The notes under the pieces: model-generated
The model's database searches: none
The model's input: only the letters and a program-made list of their open reading frames with translations
What the model was told of the DNA's origin: nothing
DNA from: Tepidimonas sp.
GTDB lineage: Bacteria; Pseudomonadota; Gammaproteobacteria; Burkholderiales; Burkholderiaceae_C
Assembly (NCBI GenBank): GCA_025054905.1
Contig: JANWZF010000130.1
Coordinates: forward strand, 1-5,347
Direction of reading: 5' to 3'
DNA: 5,347 nucleotides
Shown: positions 1-5,347 of the stretch, piece by piece
Numbering within the stretch: the first letter of the stretch is position 1
Layout of the letters: every line of letters starts with the position of its first letter
Translations under genes and position numbers: made by a program

Positions 1-297
1 CTCGACGTCGATGGACGACTTGTTGCGGAACAGCAGCACCAGGATCGCCAGGCCGATGGCCGACTCCGCCGCTGCCACGGTCAGGATGAAGAACACGAAC
101 ACCTGCCCGTGCAGATCGCCCAGGTAATGCGCAAAGGCCACGAAATTGAGGTTGACGGCCAGCAGCATCAGCTCGATGGCCATCAGCAGCACGATCAGGT
201 TTTTGCGATTGAGGAAGATGCCCACCACCGACAGCGCGAACAGGATCGCGCCGACCGACAGAAAGTGCCCCACCCCAAGGCTGCCCAGCGTGTTCAT
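1..297 (-). CDS. nuoK: NADH-quinone oxidoreductase subunit K (partial, C-terminus cut)
   Basis: NuoK (ND4L homologue) is a small three-helix membrane subunit that forms a proton channel with NuoJ. I translated 99 codons from the ATG at 295-297 to the left edge with no stop, so the reading is open; family members are about 100-105 residues, so only a few C-terminal residues are missing. It reads MNTLGSLGVGHFLSVGAILF at the N-terminus, then IFLNRKNLIVLLMAIELMLL (27-46), then GQVFVFFILTVAAAESAIGL (64-83), and reaches FRNKSSIDVE. The two membrane glutamates known to matter in Escherichia coli NuoK (E36 and E72) correspond to E42 and E78 here, by motif position. The start codon overlaps the nuoJ stop in an ATGA arrangement, with a strong AGGAGG 7 nt upstream inside nuoJ, so translational coupling is likely. 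The next gene should be nuoL, beyond the window. Confidence 0.96.
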   Translation of the reverse strand, partial: MNTLGSLGVGHFLSVGAILFALSVVGIFLNRKNLIVLLMAIELMLLAVNLNFVAFAHYLGDLHGQVFVFFILTVAAAESAIGLAILVLLFRNKSSIDVE

Positions 298-935
298 GCG
301 CGCTCCTCCTCCTGCTGCGGGGCAGCCACACGCGCCGGCGGCACCGGCAGCACCCGCAGGCGCTGCGCCGCCTTGACGCGTACCTGCACACCGGGATCGA
401 TGGTCTTGGTGTCCTTACGCCCGCGCAGGGTCAGGGCAATGGCCGCCACCATCGCCACCAGCAGGATGACGGCCGCAGCCTGCACCGGATAGAGATAGTC
501 CGCAAACAGCAGACGGCCGAGCTCATAGGTGTTGTTGTGATCCGGCGCATGCATCGCGCGCGCGGCCACCGCGGCATCGACGGTGGCGGTCGGAAAGCCG
601 GCCCACACCACCGCGATCAGCTCCGCACTGACCACCGCCCCTAGGATCAGCGCCAGCGGCAGATGCTTCCAGAAACCGGCGCGCAGCGCATCGACGTTGA
701 TGTCGAGCATCATCACGACGAACAGGAACAGCACCATCACCGCGCCCAGATAAACGAGCACCAGCGCGATGCCGAGGAACTCGGCCTTCAGCAGCAGCCA
801 CAGCGCGGCGGCCTGCGAAAAGGCCAGCATCAGATACAGCACCGCGTGCACGGGGTTGCGCGCCGTGATGACGCGCCAGGCCGCCAGCAGCAGCACCGCC
901 GAGAAAACGTAGAAAAATCCTGCAACGAAATCCAT
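294..935 (-). CDS. nuoJ: NADH-quinone oxidoreductase subunit J
   Basis: NuoJ (ND6 homologue) is a membrane-arm subunit next to NuoK and NuoH; its third helix is part of the link between quinone chemistry and proton pumping. The product is 213 residues, with five hydrophobic segments at about 4-22, 29-49, 53-77, 93-112 and 149-170. Recognition rests on ARNPVHAVLYLMLAFSQAA (25-43) and the highly conserved VYLGAVMVLFLFVVMMLDIN (61-80), the helix that contains the pi-bulge in known structures. After the last helix comes a hydrophilic tail (171-213), basic at first (RGRKDTK) and ending PQQEEERA; such a tail is usual in Burkholderiales homologues as I recall them. The ATG at 933-935 gives the canonical MDF start, and there is no alternative in-frame start codon between it and the nuoI stop. 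A good Shine-Dalgarno match is 26 nt away instead of the usual 5-10. The stop overlaps the nuoK start by 4 nt. Confidence 0.96.
   Translation of the reverse strand: MDFVAGFFYVFSAVLLLAAWRVITARNPVHAVLYLMLAFSQAAALWLLLKAEFLGIALVLVYLGAVMVLFLFVVMMLDINVDALRAGFWKHLPLALILGAVVSAELIAVVWAGFPTATVDAAVAARAMHAPDHNNTYELGRLLFADYLYPVQAAAVILLVAMVAAIALTLRGRKDTKTIDPGVQVRVKAAQRLRVLPVPPARVAAPQQEEERA
305..313 (-). promoter_or_regulatory. Ribosome binding site of nuoK (inside nuoJ)
   Basis: Three tandem AGG units (AGGAGGAGG, 313-305) encode part of the acidic QEEE end of NuoJ and also give an AGGAGG (310-305) 7 nt before the nuoK ATG at 297. The C-terminal NuoJ sequence is therefore partly shaped by the nuoK ribosome binding site. 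Confidence 0.85.
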
Positions 936-969
936 GGTTGTGCGTGCCGGTCCAGCGGCCCCCTCCTGA
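936..969 (-). promoter_or_regulatory. nuoI-nuoJ gap with a distant Shine-Dalgarno and a small possible hairpin
   Basis: The gap holds AGGAGG (967-962) just after the nuoI stop, continuing into a G run to 959. This is 26 nt before the nuoJ ATG, too far for normal use. Between them is a short inverted repeat, GCCG (959-956) and CGGC (949-946), with a 6-nt loop. If folded, it would bring the AGGAGG to an effective distance of about 12 nt. The Shine-Dalgarno match is seen directly; the hairpin role is a guess, as a 4-bp stem is common by chance in GC-rich DNA. There is no T tract, so it is not an intrinsic terminator. Confidence 0.4.
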
Positions 970-1479
970 TCAGCGATACTTGGCGTCGGCCGCCTTGGCC
1001 GCGGCGATTTCTTTTTCGTAGCGATCGCCCACCGCCAGCAGCATCTCCTTGGTGAAATACAGATCGCCGCGCTTTTCGCCGTGGTATTCGAAGATGTGCG
1101 TCTCGACGATCGCATCCACCGGACAGGCTTCCTCGCAGAAGCCGCAAAAGATGCACTTGGTCAGGTCGATGTCGTAGCGCGTCGTGCGGCGGGTGCCGTC
1201 TTCGCGCTGCGCCGATTCGATCGTGATGGCCATGGCCGGACAAACCGCCTCGCACAGCTTGCAGGCGATGCAGCGCTCCTCGCCGTTGGGGTAGCGGCGC
1301 TGCGCGTGCAGACCACGAAAGCGCGGCGACAGCGGCGTCTTTTCCTCCGGGTACTGCAGCGTGACCTTCGGGCGCAGCGCATAGCGCCCGGTCAGGGCCA
1401 TGCCCTTGAACAGCTCCAGCAGCAAAAAGCTCTTGAAAAAATCCTTCAGCGAGAACGGCGCGACGGCGGTGGCGGACAT
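970..1479 (-). CDS. nuoI: NADH-quinone oxidoreductase subunit I (2x[4Fe-4S] ferredoxin-like)
   Basis: NuoI (TYKY/NDUFS8 homologue) sits between NuoG and the membrane arm and carries clusters N6a and N6b, passing electrons to N2 in NuoB. The product is 169 residues, close to the usual betaproteobacterial length of about 160-170. Two classical 8Fe ferredoxin motifs are intact: C70-x2-C73-x2-C76-x3-C80-P (CIACKLCEAVCP) and C109-x2-C112-x2-C115-x3-C119-P (CIFCGFCEEACP). Residues about 9-37 form the amphipathic N-terminal segment (LKDFFKSFLLLELFKGMALT) that in known structures lies on the membrane surface against NuoH. The start at 1477-1479 is supported by AAGGAGG 8 nt upstream, which overlaps the nuoH stop codon. 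The frame stays open upstream through nuoH, giving a spurious long reading up to about position 2661, but nuoH is clearly coding in another frame there, so this is not a fusion. The stop is followed by the widest gap in the window (34 nt) before nuoJ. Confidence 0.97.
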   Translation of the reverse strand: MSATAVAPFSLKDFFKSFLLLELFKGMALTGRYALRPKVTLQYPEEKTPLSPRFRGLHAQRRYPNGEERCIACKLCEAVCPAMAITIESAQREDGTRRTTRYDIDLTKCIFCGFCEEACPVDAIVETHIFEYHGEKRGDLYFTKEMLLAVGDRYEKEIAAAKAADAKYR

Positions 1480-1487
1480 ACGGCGTG

Positions 1488-1494
1488 CCTCCTT
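1488..1494 (-). promoter_or_regulatory. Ribosome binding site of nuoI
   Basis: AAGGAGG, a near-perfect anti-Shine-Dalgarno complement, is 8 nt before the ATG at 1479. Its first A is the last base of the nuoH stop codon TGA (1496-1494), so a ribosome ending nuoH covers this site. Confidence 0.88.
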
Positions 1495-2576
1495 CACTTC
1501 CACGGATTCCACGGCGTTTGCATCACCGCGCCGACCAGCAGCAGCCACACCAGCGTGACCGGAATGAAGATCTTCCAGCCCAGACGCATGATCTGGTCGT
1601 AGCGAAAGCGCGGGAACGTGGCGCGGATCCAGATGAACATCGAGACGACGATGGCGGTCTTCAGCCCCAGCCAGACCCAGCCCGGGACGGCGTTGAACAG
1701 CTCGCTGTCGATCGGCGGCAGCCATCCACCCAGGAACATCAGCACCGCCAGGATCGACACCAGCCACATGCTGGCGTACTCGGCCAGGAAGAAGATCGCA
1801 AAGCCCATGCCGGAGTACTCGACCATGTGCCCGGCGACGATCTCCGCTTCCCCCTCGACGACGTCGAAGGGATGGCGGTTGGTCTCGGCCACGGCCGAAA
1901 TCAGATACACCATGAAAATCGGCAGCAGCGGCAGCCAGTTCCATGACAGGAAGTTCAGCCCCATGTCGGCGGCGACGCCGCGCGACTGCGACGCCACGAT
2001 CTCGGCCAGGTTGAGGCTGCCGGCGGTCATCACGACCACCAGGAAGCAAAAGCCGATGGCGATCTCGTAGCTGACCATCTGCGCCGAAGCGCGCAGGGCG
2101 CCCAGAAAGGCGTACTTGGAGTTGGACGCCCAGCCGGCGATGATGATGCCGTAAACCTCGATGGAGGTGATGGCCAGAATCACGAGCAACCCGGCGTTGA
2201 CGTTGGCCAGCACCACATCGGGCCCAAAGGGCACGGCCACCCACGCCGCCAGCGCTGGCATGATCGCCAGCACCGGCCCCAGGCGAAACAGCCCACCATT
2301 GGCCGCCGTCGGACGGATCAGCTCCTTGGTCAGCAGCTTGAGGGCATCGGCGATCGGCTGCAACAGCCCGAACGGACCGACCCGGTTGGGCCCTAGACGC
2401 ACCTGCATGAAGCCGAGCAACCGCCGTTCCCACCACGTGAGGTAGGCCACCAGCAGCATCAGCGGCACGAGCAAGACAGTGATTTTCAGCAGGATCCAGA
2501 TGACCGGCCAGCCGGCCTGCGTCCACCAGGCCGCATCGCTCAGCCCCAGGCCACCCTGGTAGATGGCGTCGATCAT
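1494..2576 (-). CDS. nuoH: NADH-quinone oxidoreductase subunit H
   Basis: NuoH (ND1 homologue) is the membrane subunit joining the two arms of complex I; it forms much of the quinone-binding chamber and the first part of the proton path. The product is 360 residues, normal for betaproteobacteria, and about eight hydrophobic segments are visible (for example near 24-46, 101-117, 127-149, 169-187, 214-230, 258-283, 300-318 and 335-353). The first ND1 signature runs from E50 (ERRLLGFMQVRLGPNRVGP) to about E85. The second is at about 231-256, with ETNRHPFDVVEGEAEIVAG followed by EYSG; its acidic residues form the conserved loop facing the quinone site. Start choice: the ATG at 2574-2576 has AAGGAG 7 nt upstream and overlaps the nuoG TGA in an ATGA arrangement, suggesting translational coupling. 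A GTG six bases earlier is only 1 nt from that AAGGAG, so it is unlikely to be used. The stop is 14 nt before nuoI. Confidence 0.97.
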   Translation of the reverse strand: MIDAIYQGGLGLSDAAWWTQAGWPVIWILLKITVLLVPLMLLVAYLTWWERRLLGFMQVRLGPNRVGPFGLLQPIADALKLLTKELIRPTAANGGLFRLGPVLAIMPALAAWVAVPFGPDVVLANVNAGLLVILAITSIEVYGIIIAGWASNSKYAFLGALRASAQMVSYEIAIGFCFLVVVMTAGSLNLAEIVASQSRGVAADMGLNFLSWNWLPLLPIFMVYLISAVAETNRHPFDVVEGEAEIVAGHMVEYSGMGFAIFFLAEYASMWLVSILAVLMFLGGWLPPIDSELFNAVPGWVWLGLKTAIVVSMFIWIRATFPRFRYDQIMRLGWKIFIPVTLVWLLLVGAVMQTPWNPWK

Positions 2577-4723
2577 GCGCACACTCCTTGTTCACGGGCC
2601 ACGCGCTCGGCACGGGCATCCGCCGTGGCTTGCAACGCCGGCGCGCGGCGCACCAGCGCATCGAGCTGGTAGATCGACGCCACGCACGGCGCGCGCCCCG
2701 CCGGGGTCAGGTCAATGGCTGCATCGATGGTGTTGTCCAGCCGCGCTGCAGGCACGAAGGCGCCGTCGGCCACGCCGGGCAACACGGCGGCCAGCACGTC
2801 CTGCGACGTGTTGGCCTCAAAACCGGACAGACCCAACAGATTGCCCAACACCCGCAGCACTTTCCAGGCTGGGCGTGTCTCCCCCAGCGGCCTGACCACG
2901 GCCTGGAAGCTCTGCAGCCGCCCTTCGGCGTTGACGAAGGAACCCGAGGTCTCGGTAAACGGCGCCACCGGCAGCAGCACGTCGCTGAGCTCGAGGTTGG
3001 TTTTGAAGGGACTCAGCGTCACGACCAGCTCGGCCTGGCGCAGTGCGCTGCCATCGGCCGCGGTATCGGGTCCCGGCTCCACGCCCAGCAGCAGCGCGGC
3101 TTTCAGCGCCCCGCTGGCGAGCATCTGCTGCGCATGCAGCCCTGCGGGCCCGGGCAACACGCCCACCAGCTGCGCCCCCACGGTGTTGGCCGCCTCGGTC
3201 AGGTAACCCCAGGCCGCCCCTGTCTGTTGCGCGATCCACTGCGCCAAGGCCAGCAGGCTGGCGGCGCGCTCGTGGTGCGCCGCAGCGTTGCCCAGCAGCA
3301 CCGCCTTGCGCTGCCCGCCCAGCAGCGAGCGGGCGATGGCGCGCGCCGTCTCGTCGGCTTGCACGCCTTCGGTGCCGGCCGGGCCGGCGATGCCGCGCAG
3401 CTCGGCCACGGCCACCGCCACGCGCGCCAGCGCCGCGGCCCAATCACGCGCGCTCGCCTGCAACACCGCGTGCAGCGGCATGGCCCAGTCCGGGCGCTGC
3501 GACACCAGCGCGCAGACCTGGGCGGCCTTGCGCACCGCCTGGCGCAGGCGCTGCGCCATCAGCGGATGATCCTTGCGCAGGTTGGATCCGACGACCAACA
3601 CCCGCTCCAGCATCGACAGCTCGGCAATCGGCAATCCCAGCCAGCGTGCCTTGCCTGCAGGCGCCGCGTGATCAAAGGCATGGCTGCGCAGCCGGTGGTC
3701 AAGGTTGGGGCTGCCCAGCCCCTGCATCAGCGCGCGCGCCAAGGCCAGTTCTTCGACGGTGGCGTGCGGGCTGGCCAGCAGCCCGATGGCGCCCGCACCG
3801 TGCTGCTCGCACACGCCCTTCAGACCGTTGGCCACGAACTCCAACGCCGTCTTCCAGTCCACCGTGTGCCACTGCCCGGCCTGCTTGATCATCGGCTGCG
3901 TCAGCCGGTCCGGGCTGTTGAGCGCCTCGTAGCTGAAGCGGTCGCGGTCGGCGATCCAGCACTCGTTGACCGCTTCGTTCTCGTACGGCACCACGCGCAG
4001 CACACGGTCGCCCTTGACCTGCACCACCAGGTTGGCCCCGGTGCCGTCGTGCGGACTGATGCTCTTGCGCCGCGCCAGCTCCCAGGTGCGCGCAGCGTAG
4101 CGGAACGGCTTGCTGGTCAGCGCCCCCACCGGGCATAGGTCGATCATGTTGCCCGACAGTTCGGAGTCCACCGTCGCGCCGACGAAGGTCTCGATCTCGG
4201 AGTGCTCGCCGCGGTGGCTCATGCCCAGCTCCATGACGCCGGCAATCTCCTGCCCGAAGCGCACGCAGCGGGTGCAGTGGATGCAGCGGCTCATCTCCTC
4301 CATCGAGATCAGCGGCCCGACGTTTTTGTGGAAGACGACGCGCTTTTCCTCCTCGTAACGCGAGCGCGTGCCGCCATAGCCCACCGCGAGGTCCTGCAGC
4401 TGGCACTCGCCGCCCTGGTCGCAGATCGGGCAGTCCAGCGGGTGGTTGATCAGCAGGAATTCCATCACGGCCTTTTGCGCCTTGATGGCCTTGTCGCTCT
4501 TGGTGCGCACCACCATGCCCATCGTCACCGGCGTGGCGCACGCCGGCATCGGCTTGGGCGCTTTCTCCACGTCGACCAGGCACATGCGGCAGTTGGCCGC
4601 GATGGACAACTTTTTGTGGTAGCAGAAGTGCGGAATGTAGATGCCGGCTTTTTCGGCCGCATGCATGACCATGCTGCCGGGTGGCACCTCCACCTTCTTG
4701 CCGTCGAGTTCGATTTCCACCAT
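2573..4723 (-). CDS. nuoG: NADH-quinone oxidoreductase subunit G (iron-sulfur subunit)
   Basis: NuoG is the largest peripheral-arm subunit of complex I and relays electrons from NuoF/NuoE to NuoI. The product is 716 residues. The N-terminal ferredoxin-like domain carries the N1b [2Fe-2S] ligands C34, C45, C48 and C62. Next is the N5 site, H94-x3-C98-x2-C101-x5-C107 (HPLDCPICDQGGEC), with its typical histidine ligand. The N4 [4Fe-4S] site is C147, C150, C153 and C197 (SRCIHCTRC and DLCPVG). From about residue 220 on it has a molybdopterin-oxidoreductase fold that in NuoG binds no molybdenum cofactor; the family motif GSFVNAEGRLQ is at 594-604. The N7 cysteines are absent, as in mitochondrial-type homologues. 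The second half is alanine-rich and less conserved, which is usual. I chose the ATG at 4721-4723 (MVEIELDGKK) because it gives the canonical N-terminus and has GAGG upstream. An in-frame ATG at 4742-4744 would add seven residues and overlap nuoF, but has no clear ribosome binding site. The stop overlaps the nuoH start. Confidence 0.97.
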   Translation of the reverse strand: MVEIELDGKKVEVPPGSMVMHAAEKAGIYIPHFCYHKKLSIAANCRMCLVDVEKAPKPMPACATPVTMGMVVRTKSDKAIKAQKAVMEFLLINHPLDCPICDQGGECQLQDLAVGYGGTRSRYEEEKRVVFHKNVGPLISMEEMSRCIHCTRCVRFGQEIAGVMELGMSHRGEHSEIETFVGATVDSELSGNMIDLCPVGALTSKPFRYAARTWELARRKSISPHDGTGANLVVQVKGDRVLRVVPYENEAVNECWIADRDRFSYEALNSPDRLTQPMIKQAGQWHTVDWKTALEFVANGLKGVCEQHGAGAIGLLASPHATVEELALARALMQGLGSPNLDHRLRSHAFDHAAPAGKARWLGLPIAELSMLERVLVVGSNLRKDHPLMAQRLRQAVRKAAQVCALVSQRPDWAMPLHAVLQASARDWAAALARVAVAVAELRGIAGPAGTEGVQADETARAIARSLLGGQRKAVLLGNAAAHHERAASLLALAQWIAQQTGAAWGYLTEAANTVGAQLVGVLPGPAGLHAQQMLASGALKAALLLGVEPGPDTAADGSALRQAELVVTLSPFKTNLELSDVLLPVAPFTETSGSFVNAEGRLQSFQAVVRPLGETRPAWKVLRVLGNLLGLSGFEANTSQDVLAAVLPGVADGAFVPAARLDNTIDAAIDLTPAGRAPCVASIYQLDALVRRAPALQATADARAERVAREQGVCA
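2584..2589 (-). promoter_or_regulatory. Ribosome binding site of nuoH (inside nuoG)
   Basis: AAGGAG lies 7 nt before the ATG at 2576, within the last codons of nuoG. It decides the nuoH start, since the GTG at 2580-2582 would be only 1 nt away. Together with the ATGA stop/start overlap it suggests that nuoH translation is coupled to nuoG. Confidence 0.85.
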
Positions 4724-4732
4724 GGTGGGGCT

Positions 4733-4738
4733 TCCCTC
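4733..4738 (-). promoter_or_regulatory. Ribosome binding site of nuoG
   Basis: The minus strand reads TGAGGGAAGCCCCACC before the ATG at 4723. The GAGG (4738-4735) overlaps the nuoF stop codon and is 11 nt from the ATG; the match is moderate. It favours the start at 4723 over the upstream ATG at 4744, which is preceded by CATGGTCCCGGCGT and no purine-rich stretch. Confidence 0.6.
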
Positions 4739-5347
4739 AGACATACGCCGGGACCATGCAGGTCTTGTGTTCGACGTGGTATTCGAATTCGTGGCGGAAG
4801 TGCTTGATCATCCCCCGCACCGGCATGGCCGCCGCATCGCCCAACGCACAGATCGTGCGGCCCATGATGTTGTCAGCCACGTTGTCCAGCAGCTCCAGGT
4901 CCTGCGGACGGCCCAGGCCGCGCTCGATGCGATCGACGACACGCCACAGCCAGCCGGTGCCCTCCCGGCATGGCGTGCACTGGCCGCACGATTCGTGCAT
5001 GTAAAAGTAGCTGAGCCGCTGCAGCGACTTGACCATGCAGCGCGTCTCGTCCATCACGATGACCGCACCGGACCCCAGCATCGAGCCGGCTTTGGCGATG
5101 CTGTCGTAGTCCATCGTCAGGTCCATCATGATCTCGGCCGGCAGCACCGGGGCTGAGGAGCCGCCCGGGATCACCGCCTTGAGCTTGCGCCCGCCACGCA
5201 CGCCGCCGGCCAGCTCCAGCAGCTTGGCAAACGGCGTGCCCATCGGGATTTCATAGTTGCCGGGGCGCTCGACGTCGCCGCTGACCGAAAAGATCTTGGT
5301 GCCGCCGTTGTTGGGTTTGCCCACCTCGAGATAAGCCTGCCCACCGT
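4737..5347 (-). CDS. nuoF: NADH-quinone oxidoreductase subunit F, 3' part (partial)
   Basis: NuoF is the NADH-oxidising flavoprotein of the peripheral arm of complex I: it binds NADH and FMN and passes electrons to cluster N3. The frame is open through the right edge, so only the last 202 residues are seen (usual family length is about 430-450). The N-terminal FMN/NADH-binding part lies outside the window. The fragment begins GGQAYLEVGKPNNGG, then enters the SLBB-type domain (fragment residues about 17-48, KIFSVSGDVERPGNYEIPMG). The C-terminal iron-sulfur domain shows the four N3 ligands: C120, C123 and C126 of the fragment in ESCGQCTPCREG, and C166 in RTICALGD. The protein ends in VPAYV and a TGA at 4737-4739. 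The GTG at 5322-5324 is an internal valine codon, since the conserved AYLEV reading continues upstream of it. The nuoG start follows 13 nt after the stop. Nothing is broken; the truncation is only the window edge. Confidence 0.97.
   Translation of the reverse strand, partial: GGQAYLEVGKPNNGGTKIFSVSGDVERPGNYEIPMGTPFAKLLELAGGVRGGRKLKAVIPGGSSAPVLPAEIMMDLTMDYDSIAKAGSMLGSGAVIVMDETRCMVKSLQRLSYFYMHESCGQCTPCREGTGWLWRVVDRIERGLGRPQDLELLDNVADNIMGRTICALGDAAAMPVRGMIKHFRHEFEYHVEHKTCMVPAYV

Larger units (their letters stand above)
1..5347 (-). other. nuo operon segment (nuoF-G-H-I-J-K)
   Basis: All six genes run in the same direction, with spacings of 13, -4, 14, 34 and -4 nt, so they are almost certainly one transcription unit. 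The order is the conserved complex I order. nuoA-E and the promoter should lie to the right of the window, and nuoL-N to the left. No promoter or intrinsic terminator was found, and no gap is long enough to hold a separate gene. Confidence 0.93.

Noticed and set aside
294..1115. A longer NuoJ of 273 residues starting within nuoI
   Set aside because: The extra N-terminus is the out-of-frame nuoI coding sequence. The conserved NuoJ N-terminus starts at the ATG at 935.
970..2661. Minus-strand open reading of 563 codons ending in NuoI, a possible fusion upstream of nuoI
   Set aside because: Only the last 169 residues match NuoI. The upstream part is the out-of-frame shadow of nuoH and has low-complexity composition. 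The ATG at 1479 with AAGGAGG explains nuoI fully.
2588..4138. Long plus-strand open reading frame of 516 codons antisense to nuoG
   Set aside because: It lies opposite a clearly coding nuoG in GC-rich DNA, where stop codons are rare on the other strand. Its translation is rich in Arg, His, Gln and Gly with no recognisable domain or membrane segment, typical of an antisense shadow.
4737..5324. A short NuoF starting at the GTG at 5324
   Set aside because: The conserved NuoF frame continues upstream to the window edge (GGQAYLE before VGKPNN), so the GTG is an internal valine.
1..5347. A previously undescribed system, mobile element, CRISPR array or RNA gene in the window
   Set aside because: The six nuo genes fill the window with gaps of at most 34 nt. 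I saw no direct repeat arrays, terminal inverted repeats, tRNA-like sequence or composition change. The region is an ordinary housekeeping operon.

Overview
This window is an internal segment of a bacterial nuo operon, which encodes respiratory complex I (proton-translocating NADH:quinone oxidoreductase). All genes lie on the minus strand, so transcription runs from the right edge to the left edge. In transcription order the window holds the 3' part of nuoF, complete nuoG, nuoH, nuoI and nuoJ, and nuoK without its last few codons. Both edges cut through genes. No promoter, terminator, RNA gene, mobile element, CRISPR array or foreign insertion was seen.

Organism: GC content is high (about two thirds by eye, not computed). 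The gene order follows the conserved F-G-H-I-J-K arrangement. The proteins resemble the Burkholderiales type of complex I: NuoG lacks the N7 cluster cysteines, NuoI is a short single-membrane-helix-free ferredoxin of 169 residues, and NuoJ has a basic C-terminal tail ending in a charged stretch. My best guess is a betaproteobacterium of order Burkholderiales, possibly Comamonadaceae-like. This rests on remembered family resemblance, and I do not assign a genus.

Layout from right to left: nuoF 3' end (4737-5347), 13-nt gap, nuoG (2573-4723), 4-nt ATGA overlap, nuoH (1494-2576), 14-nt gap, nuoI (970-1479), 34-nt gap, nuoJ (294-935), 4-nt ATGA overlap, nuoK (1-297, open at the left edge). The longest non-coding stretch is only 34 nt. 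Clear Shine-Dalgarno sequences precede nuoH, nuoI and nuoK at 7-8 nt, and a weaker one precedes nuoG. The nuoJ start is the exception: its only good Shine-Dalgarno match lies 26 nt upstream.

How the genes work together: NuoF (with NuoE, outside the window) takes electrons from NADH through FMN to cluster N3. NuoG carries N1b, N4 and N5, and NuoI carries N6a and N6b, passing electrons towards N2 and quinone. NuoH forms the membrane side of the quinone chamber. NuoJ and NuoK start the membrane arm that couples electron transfer to proton pumping. Every cluster ligand and key glutamate that I could check is present. I found no previously undescribed system here; the findings are small details of an ordinary housekeeping operon.
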